A DNA stretch of 64,000 bases from Mortierella alpina (taxonomy: Eukaryota; Mortierellomycota; Mortierellomycetes; Mortierellales; Mortierellaceae): the NCBI GenBank assembly GCA_029449245.1, contig JANATF010000003.1:868001-932000 (forward strand), in the 5' to 3' direction. The first letter of the stretch is position 1, and each line of letters opens with the position of its first letter. Below, one piece after another: positions 35,185 through 46,526 of this stretch. The notes under the pieces were generated by a model. It did not search any database, was not told the origin of the DNA, and saw only the letters and a program-made list of their open reading frames with translations. Both the position numbers and the translations under genes were made by a program.

Positions 35185-36072
35185 GGCGGGAGATGGGCGC
35201 GTGCAATCGGCACAGTTGACCAGGACAGACGAGGGTAATCAAAAGGGATTGCACACATGCCATGCCATGGGCGTAGGCTGTTACGTGGATAAATCATTGC
35301 ACGTCACAAGCGGCCGCAAGGCGTTCTTCTTACCACGACCCTCTCTCCTCTTTCCCACATCCACCACCGAGTAGAAGTACACTTCCTCGGAGCTGGTAGG
35401 TCCAGTACGTTACACCCTGTAAGTATCCTTCGAGCGCCTATGAGTGAATGCAAGCTCGGACAGCGCCCTGGCTCATGTCCTGTGTTTTTTCCCTGGATAT
35501 ACGTAGATAGCACGCCACTGCCAATGCCACCTGCCCTCAATCAAGAGCAGCAACTACAGTAACAGCAGCAGCAACAGTAACTACTCTATCAGAAGATTCA
35601 AAACAGAATGCGAGCTCCTTCCAACAATAGCACGGCTGCAGCGACTGCAGTGCCAGCACCAAATAGCTCAGTGGCATTTAAATGCGGCTATTTTGCCATT
35701 ATCATATCTTGGTGATCAATCGACCCTTGCAGCCCGCTGATAGTCTAAAAGTCAAAGCCCTTGCCCAAAACAAGGACCGTCGGTCAAAAATTGGAGGCGG
35801 TCGGTCCTTCGACTTGATGAAATTATAGTAACCGCGGCGCGCCGGGGACCTGTTCGAATGCTGTTATAGCACCAGCAATCGCAATAGCAACTACACCAGC
35901 ATGCGCAACAACAACAGCAGCAACAGCAGCAGTTCATGCACCATTACCAGCCGCCGCACAATCAGTATCATCGCCAACAACATCAGCTCGCGCAGCAGCA
36001 CGACTAGCAGCAACGACAACAGCTGATTCTACAACATCACCGGCGGCCAATCGCCCAAATGCGCCGTAGACG
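35185..36072. other. Repeat-rich gap with degenerate CAG/CAA tracts
   Basis: Contains interrupted CAG/CAA-type runs near 35540-35600 and 35880-36015 on the plus strand that would code glutamine but are broken by TAG and TAA codons. They look like the remains of a glutamine-rich coding region. The truncated MITE at 35764-35861 lies between them. Confidence 0.5.
35764..35861. mobile_element. Truncated relative of the 6.1-kb hAT-type MITE
   Basis: About 100 bp match the right-hand part of the element at 6086-6370: both share AAGGACCG, then AATTGGAGGCGGTCGGTCCT, GTAACCGCGGCGCGCCG and a final GGACC-G-TT-GAAT. The left half and its terminal repeat are absent, and the end differs from the CCCTA terminus, so no target duplication is visible. 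It is an old 5'-truncated copy. Confidence 0.75.
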
Positions 36073-36084
36073 ATGCTTATAACT

Positions 36085-36371
36085 TCAATAGACAACTCTG
36101 TACTTGCGCAAAGACTGACGGAATATCGAGCGAGTGGAGTTATCACAAACTCCATATACAAGATCACAAAAGCAGGAAAAGAGCAAGCCGGTCTAAGTAC
36201 GCGCATGGTGGTCGACGAGTTCAACATGGAGGAGCCAGAGGAAATTGACGACGAGTTGGCCTCGATTCCGATAAAGGTTTACGAGCAAGAATCGGCCAAG
36301 GATCAGGTGCCAGGACCACGGAAGTGGTGTTTGTATATCAATAGACAACTATGTACTTGCGCAAAGACTGA
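36085..36371 (+). repeat. 34-bp direct repeat (36085-36118 and 36338-36371)
   Basis: Two 34-bp copies differ by one base (C/A at the fifteenth position) and share the core TACTTGCGCAAAGACTGA. They lie 219 bp apart within a 126-codon open frame (36073-36453) that reads the two copies in different frames, so the repeat is not a repeated peptide. It suggests a local duplication in decaying sequence. No terminal repeats or known family were recognised. Confidence 0.6.
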
Positions 36372-36669
36372 AGCCAGGACCACTGAAGCGGCGTTTAGAA
36401 TAAAATGGCGCGCGACGATTTTTGTTCAACAGGCGCGTCGCGTCTTTAGATGAGGACGACACTCTCCCAGTGATAAGAGCGCGCTTGCCTCTCATTTGAG
36501 ATGATAGGATGGGGGTATTGGCTGATTCTTTTAGTTATGTGCCCCCTGCCGATACCGCTACCAAAACAGACAATTTTTGAGGCTTCTACTTGCTTTTTGC
36601 AGCACACTCGCCTTGCAAGCCGCGCTCTAAGATGTACGTGCCCACTATGACAAGGGATTACACGCGAAT

Positions 36670-37601
36670 TCATCGAACTTATTGCTATCTTTGCCTCAGG
36701 CTCTGGTCGCTAAGCATGTTCTCCGGTCAGAGCAACCACTAGCCAGTGCTCGTGGTCTCAAGTCATTGTTCCCTGAAACCCGCACCAAGATCATAGTATT
36801 GGCATCTGTGGACATCGATGTCAATGCCGACACACCAAGACCCAGGAACCGAGGACCACCCCAGGCAGGACCCTGCATGGAGAAGGAAAGTATGGAGAGG
36901 GCAGGTACGGATAGGGATTCTAGTCGGCTAAAAAAACCTAGCCGACTAAAGAAGACACGCTTTGAAGTATTAGTCGACTAAAAGCGAAGCCGACTAAAAA
37001 TGACGCGCTTTGAAGCTTTGTCCGACGAAAACCACCTCGCTCTAAAAACTCTTGTATTTAAACTCTTTCCAGAGGGATAGTGATGTTCATCGCGTGCAGG
37101 GCTTTTCTACCATAGTTGCAGAACACGATATCACCCACCACATCATCACTCAGTCACTTCTGAGGTGGGGGACCACATATGTTTTTCTAGCCAGGAAATT
37201 AGCCAGTGCCGATGCGAGCTAAACAGCTAAAGTGAAAAAAACCTTAGCCAGCTAATTTCTTAGCCGGCTAGAATCCCTAGGTACGGACAAAGCAGCTCCA
37301 GAGAATGCCACTGTGGATCAGGTGTATGAAATAGGAGGACGTGATAGACGAGGTCTCAAAGGGCGACGTTGGATTTACTTGACAGCATCAACCTTGCCAA
37401 TGTTTTGCTGCAGGCATGCAGAAACCCTATGCAGTTATACAGCTGCGCTCTCTGTATAAAGACATCGCCGACTTTCAGCGCCGATCCTTTGGTGGAATAT
37501 CATTTCTTCCGAAAATTGCGCGAGTGTTCACTTTGCTGGTGTTCCTGTGCTGGGGCTGGGGACAATGGGGACTGTGCACCACGGCAAATGGTGTGATGTA
37601 A
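36670..37601 (+). pseudogene. Broken reading frame of unknown family, interrupted by a MITE
   Basis: A plus-strand frame (LRSEQPLASARGLKSLFPET, then KESMERAGTD) runs into the element at 36912. If the element and one 8-bp target copy are ignored, the same frame continues on the far side (KAAPENATVDQVYEIGGRD). Further downstream another open piece (VIQLRSLYKDIADFQRRSFG) follows a good splice-acceptor-like TGCTGCAG. So the element landed in what was once coding sequence. The family is not recognised; part of it is vaguely like the end of Crinkler-type N-terminal domains, which I would not rely on. Confidence 0.45.
36912..37279. mobile_element. Second non-autonomous hAT-type miniature element, 368 bp
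   Basis: Starts TAGGGATTCTAGTCGGCTAA and ends TTAGCCGGCTAGAATCCCTA, which are inverted repeats with one mismatch in 20. A perfect 8-bp direct repeat GGTACGGA flanks it (36904-36911 and 37280-37287). The 8-bp duplication and TAGGG termini again indicate hAT. Subterminal copies of AGCCGACTAA and its complement recur inside both ends. It carries no transposase. The first nine terminal bases differ from the element at 6086 only by G/A, but the inner sequences differ, so they are two families perhaps moved by related transposases. Confidence 0.87.
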
Positions 37602-38197
37602 TTTTCTCAACGGTCGTCGAAAGTTTGAATGTCGGGTTGTTTTTTCTATTGCGCAGACAGCCACGCTGCGCATAAGGTTCAATTGTTTAGAGGATCATCC
37701 ATTCTCTGTCCGCGTGAAGGAAGACTGCGTGATAGGATGATACATGGTGGTCATGGACACTGGACACTTGCAGAGAATAAGCAAGGATGAAGAAGACCAC
37801 GAACAATGAATAGGTGTGTGCGAGAGAGGCGTGCTTGCAGTGCGTTTGCCAAAAGAGGGGATGGGCAAAGCGTTTGTGACCACTTGACTCCACTTGACAG
37901 AGGGAGAACGAGACGCCCTTTCGGCCTCGTGTCTCACTTGGTCATGAATGCTTTTATTTTGCTGCTCCGACGAAAGAGGACAGTGCGCTTTTTTTTTTCT
38001 TGACGCAGACCACGAGAACCATTGAACACATTCATTCACCTCTTCCTTCGCTCATCCTTCTTCTTCCTCTTCTTGCTCCCCATTCTCACTCGCTTTCTCG
38101 CTTGCATTCTCACTCTCAGCTCCCACTCACACCCTCTTCTCATTTCAACTTTTTTCCACTTCACTTCTGCTAGTTCTCTTCCAATTGACGTCAAGGC
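37602..38197. other. Promoter region of the RING-finger gene
   Basis: No gene is seen. The last 170 bp before the start codon at 38198 are strongly CT-rich, as in other genes of this window. Confidence 0.5.
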
Positions 38198-39913
38198 ATG
38201 AGTACAGCCGAGTTTCTCGCCCCTTCCTACATAATGTCCTTTCGCTCCCGGCGACGTAGGCAGCAGACACCTTCGGCAACTTTTCGGGACCCTGCTACGT
38301 CTGCAGCGTCTCCAATCCCTTCGACACGCAACAGTGCCAGTAGCACTTCCCTATCTCGAGACAATTCTCCAGGCAGCGCCTCGGTGGATTCACCAGCCTT
38401 TCCGAACGAGAGCTCTTCCATTGCCTACACAACACCATCACAGTCGTCCTCGTCAGTATCGCTGGAGGGAGCGCGGGCGGGATTTGCATCAGCAACACAA
38501 GTAGTGGGATCATCCTCTACATCAATGAAGCTGACCAACGTCAGATCTGAGTTCATGGAGCCTTCATCAAGTAATAACTGCGTCGGTCACGGTCAGCAAG
38601 ACTGTAGTTCAAGTACAGGAGGTCAGAGTTCCTCGGACGAACAATGCACACAGTCGAGATACATCACGAGCGAGAGGGTGTTATCTGCCACCGCCCCAAT
38701 GCTGCAACCAAACAGCAGCTCGACCTCCCACCGCAGCAGCATACGGAAACATCGTAGGGACAAGACAGAAATGGAGGAGTGTGCGATCTGTTTGGACAAG
38801 ATCCTACCTCGTCAGCATGCCCAAGCCATCCTGGCGTGTCGCCACGAATTCCATCTTTCCTGCATATCGTAAGTGCTGGATAGTGTCAATGAGCTAGGCG
38901 AGTGTTCGTGACAAAGGCATCCCCTTTGACAAAAAACTCGCAAAGAAAATAACCTGGAACTAATTTGTATTTTTTTTCTCGAACCCATTTTTTCGGGATA
39001 ATTTAGAATGGCGTTTGCAGTGGGCAATGAAATGGTTTGTCCATTGTGTCGGTACCTGCACAAAGATCAACCCTTTATGAACCAGGAAGCCGAGGAAGGG
39101 GAAAAATCAACAAGTCAAAGCATTGGGCATTCGTCTCATACTACCACGTCAACCTCGACTTCGACTTCAACGGCTACGTCGCTACGCCAGCGACATCACT
39201 CGATCGCCACGTTGCACGAACACCCTACAAGTGGCACTGTTCTTTCGATGATGCCCTCGCTATTCGAGACGTCGCTCGGTCACGGCCCAGCGGCGGGGAC
39301 CATCAGGACATCGCCGGACGGCATCTTTTTGAAGACCTCAACTTGGTTGCTACTTTACGCCATGCCATTCTCGGTCGCACTGTGCTTCTTGTCATTTGTG
39401 CTCGGAAAGGTCGAGACCATGTGGTCCAAGATATCTTGTCTCATTGGGGCAGCAATCTGTTACATCGTATGTTGGGCTCTGGTTGTGGCGGTCATGAATC
39501 CCGATCATGAGGCAAGGGCGATCTTGGAGAGACTGAGCCAGAGTCAAGAGTCGCTGGAAGGAACAACATTATCATCAGCTTCCGCACCACAGACGCCAGA
39601 GTTTGGTTCTAATGCCACGCAGGTTGCAGATCCTGCCGAGGTACAGTCTGGATCGACGTTTCTGGCACTCAGGACACGTCCTCAGGCTGACGAGAGTGAT
39701 GTCTTTATCGCATCGAGTGGATCCATGACAGCAATAGCCCAGGATGACACCATGGCAGCACCGTTAGATTCTTTGCAAACACCGTTGACTGGGCTGTTGC
39801 CCATTACGTTTTCGACATGGACTCTCAACACATACGCAGTGGACCTACAGCAACGAGTACAAGATCTAGCAGATATTTTGGACGATCTTCCAGACATGAT
39901 GGCGGAATGGTGA
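38198..39913 (+). CDS. Membrane RING-H2 E3 ubiquitin ligase
   Basis: Two exons (38198-38868, 39007-39913) give 525 residues. The intron splits the RING domain. A serine-rich N-terminus is followed by CAICLDKILPRQHAQAILAC, RHEFHLSC and VCPLCRYL, i.e. a C-x2-C ... C-x-H-x3-H-like-C ... C-x2-C RING of the H2 type that binds an E2 enzyme. About 110 residues later two hydrophobic helices (LLLYAMPFSVALCFLSFVLG and ISCLIGAAICYIVCWALVVA) suggest a membrane anchor. The start at 38198 is the first ATG; one at 38234 is an alternative. Having the RING before the membrane helices puts it presumably on the cytosolic side. The substrate is unknown. Confidence 0.85.
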
Positions 39914-40070
39914 AGCCTTAAGCCTTTTCTCTTTTGTTGTACATGTACTTTTTTTTATCGGCCAGGGCTGTCACAAGTAAGCAGTATTAAGTTGTAGTTG
40001 TATTGATACATGAGTGGTGATGAAGATGATGGAGAAAGAAAAAGAAAACAGTATCTACAAGACTCGCTTC

Positions 40071-43000
40071 CTATCCACGAGCAGCATTTAGGGCGCTTCC
40101 CTTCTTGAACCACTCGACCTGATCCTTGCTCATGGTGTGCAAAGCCGTGATCTCGTACTTGTCACCGTTGGGCCGGCGTACTACCAACTTGATCTCTCCA
40201 CCCTCGGGGGTGTCGTTCTTTCCTGGACGACCGGCCACCAAATCAGCGAGTCCAATCGTCGATTCGATCACATCTCCACCGTGCATCTTCTCCCAGTCTT
40301 CAGGGTCGGCAAAAGTCAGAGGCAGGACACCTTGCTTCTTGAGGTTTGTCTGATGGATACGCGCAAAGGAACGGGCCAGAATCAGGGGGCAGCCGAGGTA
40401 ACGCATCTGAAGAGCGGCGTGCTCGCGAGCGGATCCTTCACCATAGTTGTGCTGAAAGTGGGTAGGAAGCATTGATGTAAGAATGATAAACAAATGGTCA
40501 GTCAAAGTGTACTGCATCAACCCACAAAAAAAAAAAAAAAAAAAAAGCTGTTTCAGGAACTGAAAAGTCCACCTTATCAAAAATACTTACGTCGGTGACA
40601 ACAATCCAGGGCTTGCCCAGCTTTTGATAGTCGCGTCCAACCTCGTGGATAGCACCCTCCTGTCCCGTGAAGACATTGGTGACGACGTTGACCTTGTCAT
40701 TATCAGCGTTCAATGCTCCATTGAGTGTGTTGTGTGCAATGTTTTCCAAATGTCCTTTGTACTTCAACCAGGGTCCCGCAGCACTGATGTGATCCGTCGT
40801 GCACTTGCCCTTCACCTTCAACATCACCTGCAGATCCGTGAACTCACCCTCAGGTCCGGGACCAAAGGGTTCCAGGACCTGAAGGCGACTGGATTTGGGA
40901 TCCACGTTGATCTTGATCGCAGAGTTGGGCTGGCTGACATCTGGAGGCGTGTAGGACAGGTTTCCGGGGATGAAACCGTCCTGGGGCAGGTTGTCACCGT
41001 AGGGTGGCTGTAACATGAATTCATTTCCAGAGGCGTCGATAAGCGGGTCAGTGAGGGGGTTGAAGGTCAGCTTGCCAGAGAGCGACATGGCCGTAACGAG
41101 CTATTAGGCAAGTCCGAATAGAGAGAAAAATACCGTTAGATAGCTGTTCGAGAATGACAAACCTAGCTTGGTGTGATAGCAATGCTGTGTGTCTCTTACC
41201 TCGGGTGATGTCAAAAAGTTCATAGTGGTGGCATTGCCGTCGTTACGGTTTTTGAAGTTGCGGTTGAACGATGTCAGGATAGCATTCTCCTCCTTGTCAT
41301 CGAGGTCATCGCGTGTCCACTGTCCGATACATGGCCCGCATGCGTTGGCGAGAACAACACCTCCGACCTGCTCCAAGACAGCTGTCTGACCGTCCCTCTC
41401 GATGGTAGCCCGGATCTGCTCTGAACCAGGGGTAATAAAGAATCCGGCCTTGGACTTGATGCCCTTCTCAACGGCCTGTTTGGCCAAACTGGTGACACGA
41501 TCCATGTCTTCATAACTGCTGTTGGTGCAGCTTCCGATCAGGCCGACCTTCACTTGATCCTTCCATCCATTCTGCTTGACCACATCAGCAAACTTTGAGA
41601 GAGGTGTGGCCAGATCAGGGGTAAAGGGACCGTTGATATGGGGCTCCAGTGTCGATAGATTGACCTCGATCACCTTGTCATAAACTGCACCCTCATCAGC
41701 GCGAAGGAACTGAGCATGTTGACGTGCAGCTTCAGCGACGGGACCGCGCCCGGTGGCGTGCAGGTACGAAGACATGCTGTTGACAAAGGGGAAGAGCGAG
41801 GTGGTTGCTCCGACTTCAGCGCCCATGTTACAGATCGTGCCCATTCCTGTGCATGACAAAGTCTCGATTCCGGGTCCAAAGTACTCAATGATATGACCCG
41901 TTCCACCCTACATTCATTTCAATTGACCGTACAAGCGTTAAAATAAAGACACATTTTGGACCAAGCTGATCCACAGTTATCAGATGAGAGATGTGAGATA
42001 CTTACGCGAACAGTCAGTTTGCCTGCAAGGTGCAAGATGACATCCTTGGGTGAGGTCCAGCCATTCAGCTTCCCTGTCAATTTGATACCAATCACTTCAG
42101 GCGCCTTGAGCTCCCACGGGATGTTGGCCATGGCATCGACGGCATCCGCTCCACCAACACCAATGGCGATCGAGCCCAGTCCTCCTGCATTGGGGGTATG
42201 ACTGTCAGTTCCGAGCATCAGCAGACCTGGGGCAGCATAGTTCTCAAGCACGATCTGATGGATAATGCCACTGCCGGGCTTCCAGAACGACATGCCGTAC
42301 TTTTCTGCTGCAGACTGCAAAAAGTCAAAGATCTCCTTGTTGTTCTCAATGGAATTGACCAGATCCTGGGCAGCGCCCTTGTGGCCGACGATGAGATGAT
42401 CACAATGGATGGAAGATGGCACGGCGGTTGTGGGCATACCGGCAAGCATGAACTGCAAGATGGCCATCTGGGCGGAAGCATCTGTCAAGAGGAAGAGCGA
42501 GTTTAGAGTATTGTTTAGAATCGTCATGCATAATGGCTATGTGGACAGGAATGAGACACGCATGATGGATGTGCCTTACCTTGCATAGCAACACGATCTG
42601 CCAAACATGATCCACAAAATGAGGAAAGTGATAGTGAGATGGCGAGAGTGGGAGCAAGAGATATAGATGATAAAACAGGAGCGAGCACGTTAGAACAGGT
42701 GCGAATAGAGTGGGCGCGGGCGTGGGGGGCAACGGGCGGAGCAGATGCCCTGTGTGCCTCCTGAGGCGTGGTGTGTCAATGCGGATGCGATTAACACTCA
42801 TATTTTCATATCGAATCATCTTTTTGTAGATGATCGATCGGACATCAGAATGCCACCTAGGCTGTGCCGCACACACTCCACACGGCCACAAAAAGAAAAA
42901 AAGTCACAATCATACCTGGCGACAGTTTCAAGTATGTCTGTCCGCGGACAGGCTTGACCCCCTCTGGCTCTGTCAGATGCGAGTACAGGATCTTCTCCGA

Positions 43001-43279
43001 GAGCGTCATGGGCCGGTGGTCCAGAACCCTCTTGACCTTCTCCAGATTAGACACCAGCTTGGCGTACGGTGGTGTGATCCTGGTGCAGTCCCGCATTGGC
43101 TGTGTGGCGGCCCCTGTTGCAAGGGAGCGCACACTGCTCCAGCGCTGAGCGGGCCTAGCTAATGGCTAAAGAGTGGCCAGCAAACAAGAGTCAGGCCTTG
43201 CTTTTGGTCTCCTTTCATAGCTGGTGTGAAGGTGGGCGAGCTCGGACAGTTGATGCTTTCGTACCTTAAGAAACGACAT
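40071..43279 (-). CDS. ACO1: Aconitate hydratase, mitochondrial
   Basis: TCA-cycle enzyme converting citrate to isocitrate via a 4Fe-4S cluster. Seven exons (43279-43265, 43165-42916, 42597-42580, 42481-42006, 41907-41200, 41100-40591, 40451-40071) keep frame and give 785 residues, the usual length. The first 15-nt exon codes MSFLK and the second continues a presequence ([15 protein letters not shown]). Cluster cysteines appear in [11 protein letters not shown] and [10 protein letters not shown]; other family blocks are [23 protein letters not shown] and [13 protein letters not shown]. Exon 3 is only 18 nt (DRVAMQ region), needed to complete the conserved segment. The last intron contains a run of 21 A. 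Identification is very firm; the two smallest exons are inferred from frame and conservation. Confidence 0.95.
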
Positions 43280-43941
43280 TATGAGTTGGGAGAGGAGACG
43301 ACAAAGACAAGCGTATCGGAGAGGCAAGAGGAAGAGGATGAGAAGGAAGGAAAGAGGGCAAAGGCGATCTGCTGTTGCCGAGCAATAGGGGTGGGGATAG
43401 AAGCGAGAGACAAGAGGAGAGGCAAGGACAAGCAAGGAAGCAGGAGGTGAAGATGAAAACTGGAAAATGCTCGGATCTGCTCAACTATATACGGCCAAAG
43501 CGCCCCTTTGTGACTGACAATCGCACATGCGATATGAGATGCACACAGTGAGCAAAAGGCCGAGATCGGATATGATTATCAGGGAGCAACCTTGATTGGA
43601 ACCAGACACACCAGCGACCCCGCATCACAGAGCGATCTCTCAATTTGCAGGGCATATGCACACAATGCACACACCATCCACTCATAGCGTAACCATCGTC
43701 AATACCGATGTTGCCAACACTGACTGATGTTCTTGGAAAATAAAAAAACTTTTATGGTTACTGACAGAGAGAAAAAAAAAATAGGTAAGGAGAACAGGGA
43801 ATATGCTGTTGCATGAAAATAGGAGTCGAGATGTTGAGGCGTGTGTTGTTGGCTGGAGTGATGGAGAGATCTACGAAACAAGCATCTGGTGTTTACCCCG
43901 CCCATTCCCACTGTCACATCCAGCCATCGATATCAGGGTGC
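43280..43941. other. Gap between aconitase 5' end and eIF3m 3' end
   Basis: Contains the aconitase promoter and leader, with CT-rich minus-strand sequence around 43300-43470. No gene or repeat was recognised. Confidence 0.5.
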
Positions 43942-45872
43942 TTAGTTGACGTTGCTGGTGATGACAGCAGTGCTGACAGCGGCTCCAGTAGTCAGCTTGG
44001 CGTTGGCAATGACTTGAAGAATATCAGCCAAGGACTGCTTCCAGCCGTTCAAACGCTGGCTCAGCTGCTGCCACTGGGCAGTGCCGAAGGTCCTGTAAAT
44101 GGAGCGGCTGATAATAACAACCTTCGAGACCTGGTTCAACTTGGCCTCAACCAATCCAGCGCGGATCACATCAATGACCCACAACTCAACCTCAGTCTCC
44201 TCAACTTCAAGAGCTTTGGCAATCTCCTGGTAGCTAAGTGCACGGGTCAGGTTCTCGGATCCCAAAGAAGCCAAAGACAAGAGACGAATCTTGCGCAGGG
44301 TATCCTCCTCATCCAAACCAAGCTCCTTGAGAAGACCAGCGTTCTTAGCAGTAAGAGCACGGAAATCCTGGACGTTTCCGCTCATGAACACGGAGAGGAG
44401 CTCGTACACCTTCTCGGACTTCAAATGCTGGATAGCATCGACCTTCAACAAGTTCTCAAAGTTGAGGACATTGGGAAGGGTAATTGACTCGACAATGGCG
44501 CGGGTGGCGGTAGCCTTCTGACCATCCAACTCCGAGGTGCCGTTGAAGGTGGTGAGGAACTTGAGGAGGAACTCCAAAGACTGGTACCTAAATAATAGAG
44601 AAAATGAATGTTAATGAGTGGCCACAAATTGTACATTAGGACGTATAGATCAAATATAAAAGTACATACTGGTTTCCAGTCTCCTTCAAGCGGTCAGACA
44701 CAGTCAACAACAACGAGCGCTCAGCCTCGACACCGACGCCCCATTCGCTGATCCAGCTGGGAACATACTGGAGCTGAGGGAGGACAAGATCCATGTCATC
44801 AGTGGCAACAGCCAGCTCCACGATCGAGGTGAAAACGGGCAAGCGGAGAGGCGAGTTGGCGGGAAGAGTGTTGAAGATGTTCGAGAGGCTAAATTGGCCG
44901 AGAAGGACGAAAGGAAAAGATAAAGTCGATGAGCATCCAGTTATTGTGGCAAGCAATCCTCGTGAGTACGCTGCACTCAAGAATGAGCCGATGTGTCGTG
45001 TTCACATACACCTTGAACTTGAGGGTGGTCTTTTGGGTGGGCTCCGAGACAATAGTCTTCAAGATCTGTTCCAAACCGGTCTTGTTGGCATCGTTAAGAG
45101 TGATGGCAACCAACAAGTTGAAGGCAGCCTCGAATTCTATAAGTCATTGCAACAAAGTTCGTGCCGTCAGAACAATGCCCCCCAGTGTTCCTAATAACAA
45201 TATACGGAACTGTCGCAATGATGGGGCATTTCTTACCCTTCTCGGGGGCCTCCAAAAGAGTCTTGCTCTCCTTGACGAGAACGTTGGAGGCTTCAGCGAC
45301 CTTCTCGGCTTCGACGAGAGCGACAACCTCCTTCACCAAAGCCTGCTCCTCATCGGCGCGAAGGGAGCTGATGTAGGTGGCCAACTCAACAGCCTATCCG
45401 CACATGGTAATCGCAGTGTTAGAGAGACAGAGTTCAGGCAGTGACAAGTCCGAGGCGTGAGTGGCAGGACGCAATCCCTGAATGTCCAGATATGCTGAAA
45501 GGTGGGTCGTTCCTGACCTTTCCCAGGTGCTCGCTGTCACACACTAATAAACTAATGCCAGCCAATTCCATCCAGCAGCGATCAGTACGCTGGTTCTCCG
45601 GTGAATCGGGCGATCAGGACATGACGTGAGCGATTAGTGGCCCCCGTCGCTGTAATTTCACGTATTTTGCCTTTGTTGAGATCTGTTGTTGTTTCTCCAG
45701 CCAGTCCTGAAAACGAAGAGAATAGAAAGAAAGATCCCCGAGGGAAGTTGAGAATGAAAAAAAGACAGCCTTCCTGAATGGGGGAAAGGAGGGTCGAGGC
45801 TGATAAGAGCAAAGTGAGAAAAGTGAGTACCTGATCCTGCACAGGAGCGTCGATAAAGATGATGGAATCCAT
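43942..45872 (-). CDS. Eukaryotic translation initiation factor 3 subunit M
   Basis: PCI-domain subunit of eIF3, which helps assemble the 43S preinitiation complex. Five exons (45872-45831, 45393-45237, 45136-45010, 44888-44670, 44587-43942) join in frame to 396 residues. Recognisable parts are the N-terminal helical repeat region (ELATYISSLRADEEQALVKE), TLNDANKTGLEQILKTIVSE, the segment SNIFNTLPANSPLRLPVF, and the C-terminal PCI/winged-helix part (IRLLSLASLGSENLTRALSY, then EIAKALEV and VELWVIDVIRAGLVEAKLNQ). The donor of exon 3 is GTATGT two bases downstream of a competing GTGTAT; only the former keeps frame. The product is cytosolic. Confidence 0.92.
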
Positions 45873-46221
45873 TGCTCAGCGTGGTGAAGATGCAAAAAGT
45901 AATTACCAACGTCTGCTGTGATATAGAGGGCGCAGAAAAACAATATGATGTCACCGTATTCCTATTCGTATTCGATGCCACTACTGTGCCTCTGCTCGTG
46001 GCTCCCATGTCTTGCACACACACCGACACACAAACACACACACACCCTATCTGGTCCATGCCTTGGTCAGAGCCAAGAGTACCCGTTAAGAAAATGTAAT
46101 GTTTTTTAATAGGTGAAGGAACGGCTATCGAGTCCAACTCCAGTCCTTAGCAAAAAGCGAAAACTAGACGACCGGACTATCGATCACCGCCATGTTGAGG
46201 TAACATCCCGTCAAAAAACAT

Positions 46222-46526
46222 TTAGTTCTTGCTCGACTCGGGGTTGACGTTCATCTAAAAAAAATAAAAAAGAAGCAGGTTCATGGATAACCGGCGTTAG
46301 TATGTGCCTACAAAAGTCCACGTAGCAGGATGCGGAGCAATTCCCGTTTCAAGGCACTTACGCGACGCTTGCCACCGGGAGCGTTGGTGACGTTGACGAA
46401 TCTGCGCTTGTAGGTATCGCGCTTCTTGGCACGACCAGTGAGCTTCTTCTTCTTCTCCTGCTTGGCAACCTTGGGGGTTTGCGACTTGACCTTACCGGCA
46501 CGAGCCAGGGAACCGTGGACTTTACC
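46222..46526 (-). CDS. RPS30: 40S ribosomal protein S30, start exon not contiguous
   Basis: Small basic ribosomal protein. Exons 46526-46362 ([20 protein letters not shown] ... [15 protein letters not shown]) and 46254-46222 ([10 protein letters not shown], stop) match S30 end to end. The first exon here begins at the glycine after the initiator methionine, in phase 0 behind a TTTGACAG acceptor, so the start ATG must come from an upstream exon. One candidate is ATG at 47224-47222 directly followed by a GTATGG donor, which would make a 695-bp first intron and place the promoter back to back with the INTS1-like gene at 47409. No ubiquitin-like fusion domain is seen. Confidence 0.88.

Noticed and set aside
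35540-36010. CAG/CAA tracts as a glutamine-rich gene
   Set aside because: TAG and TAA codons interrupt the only glutamine frame repeatedly.
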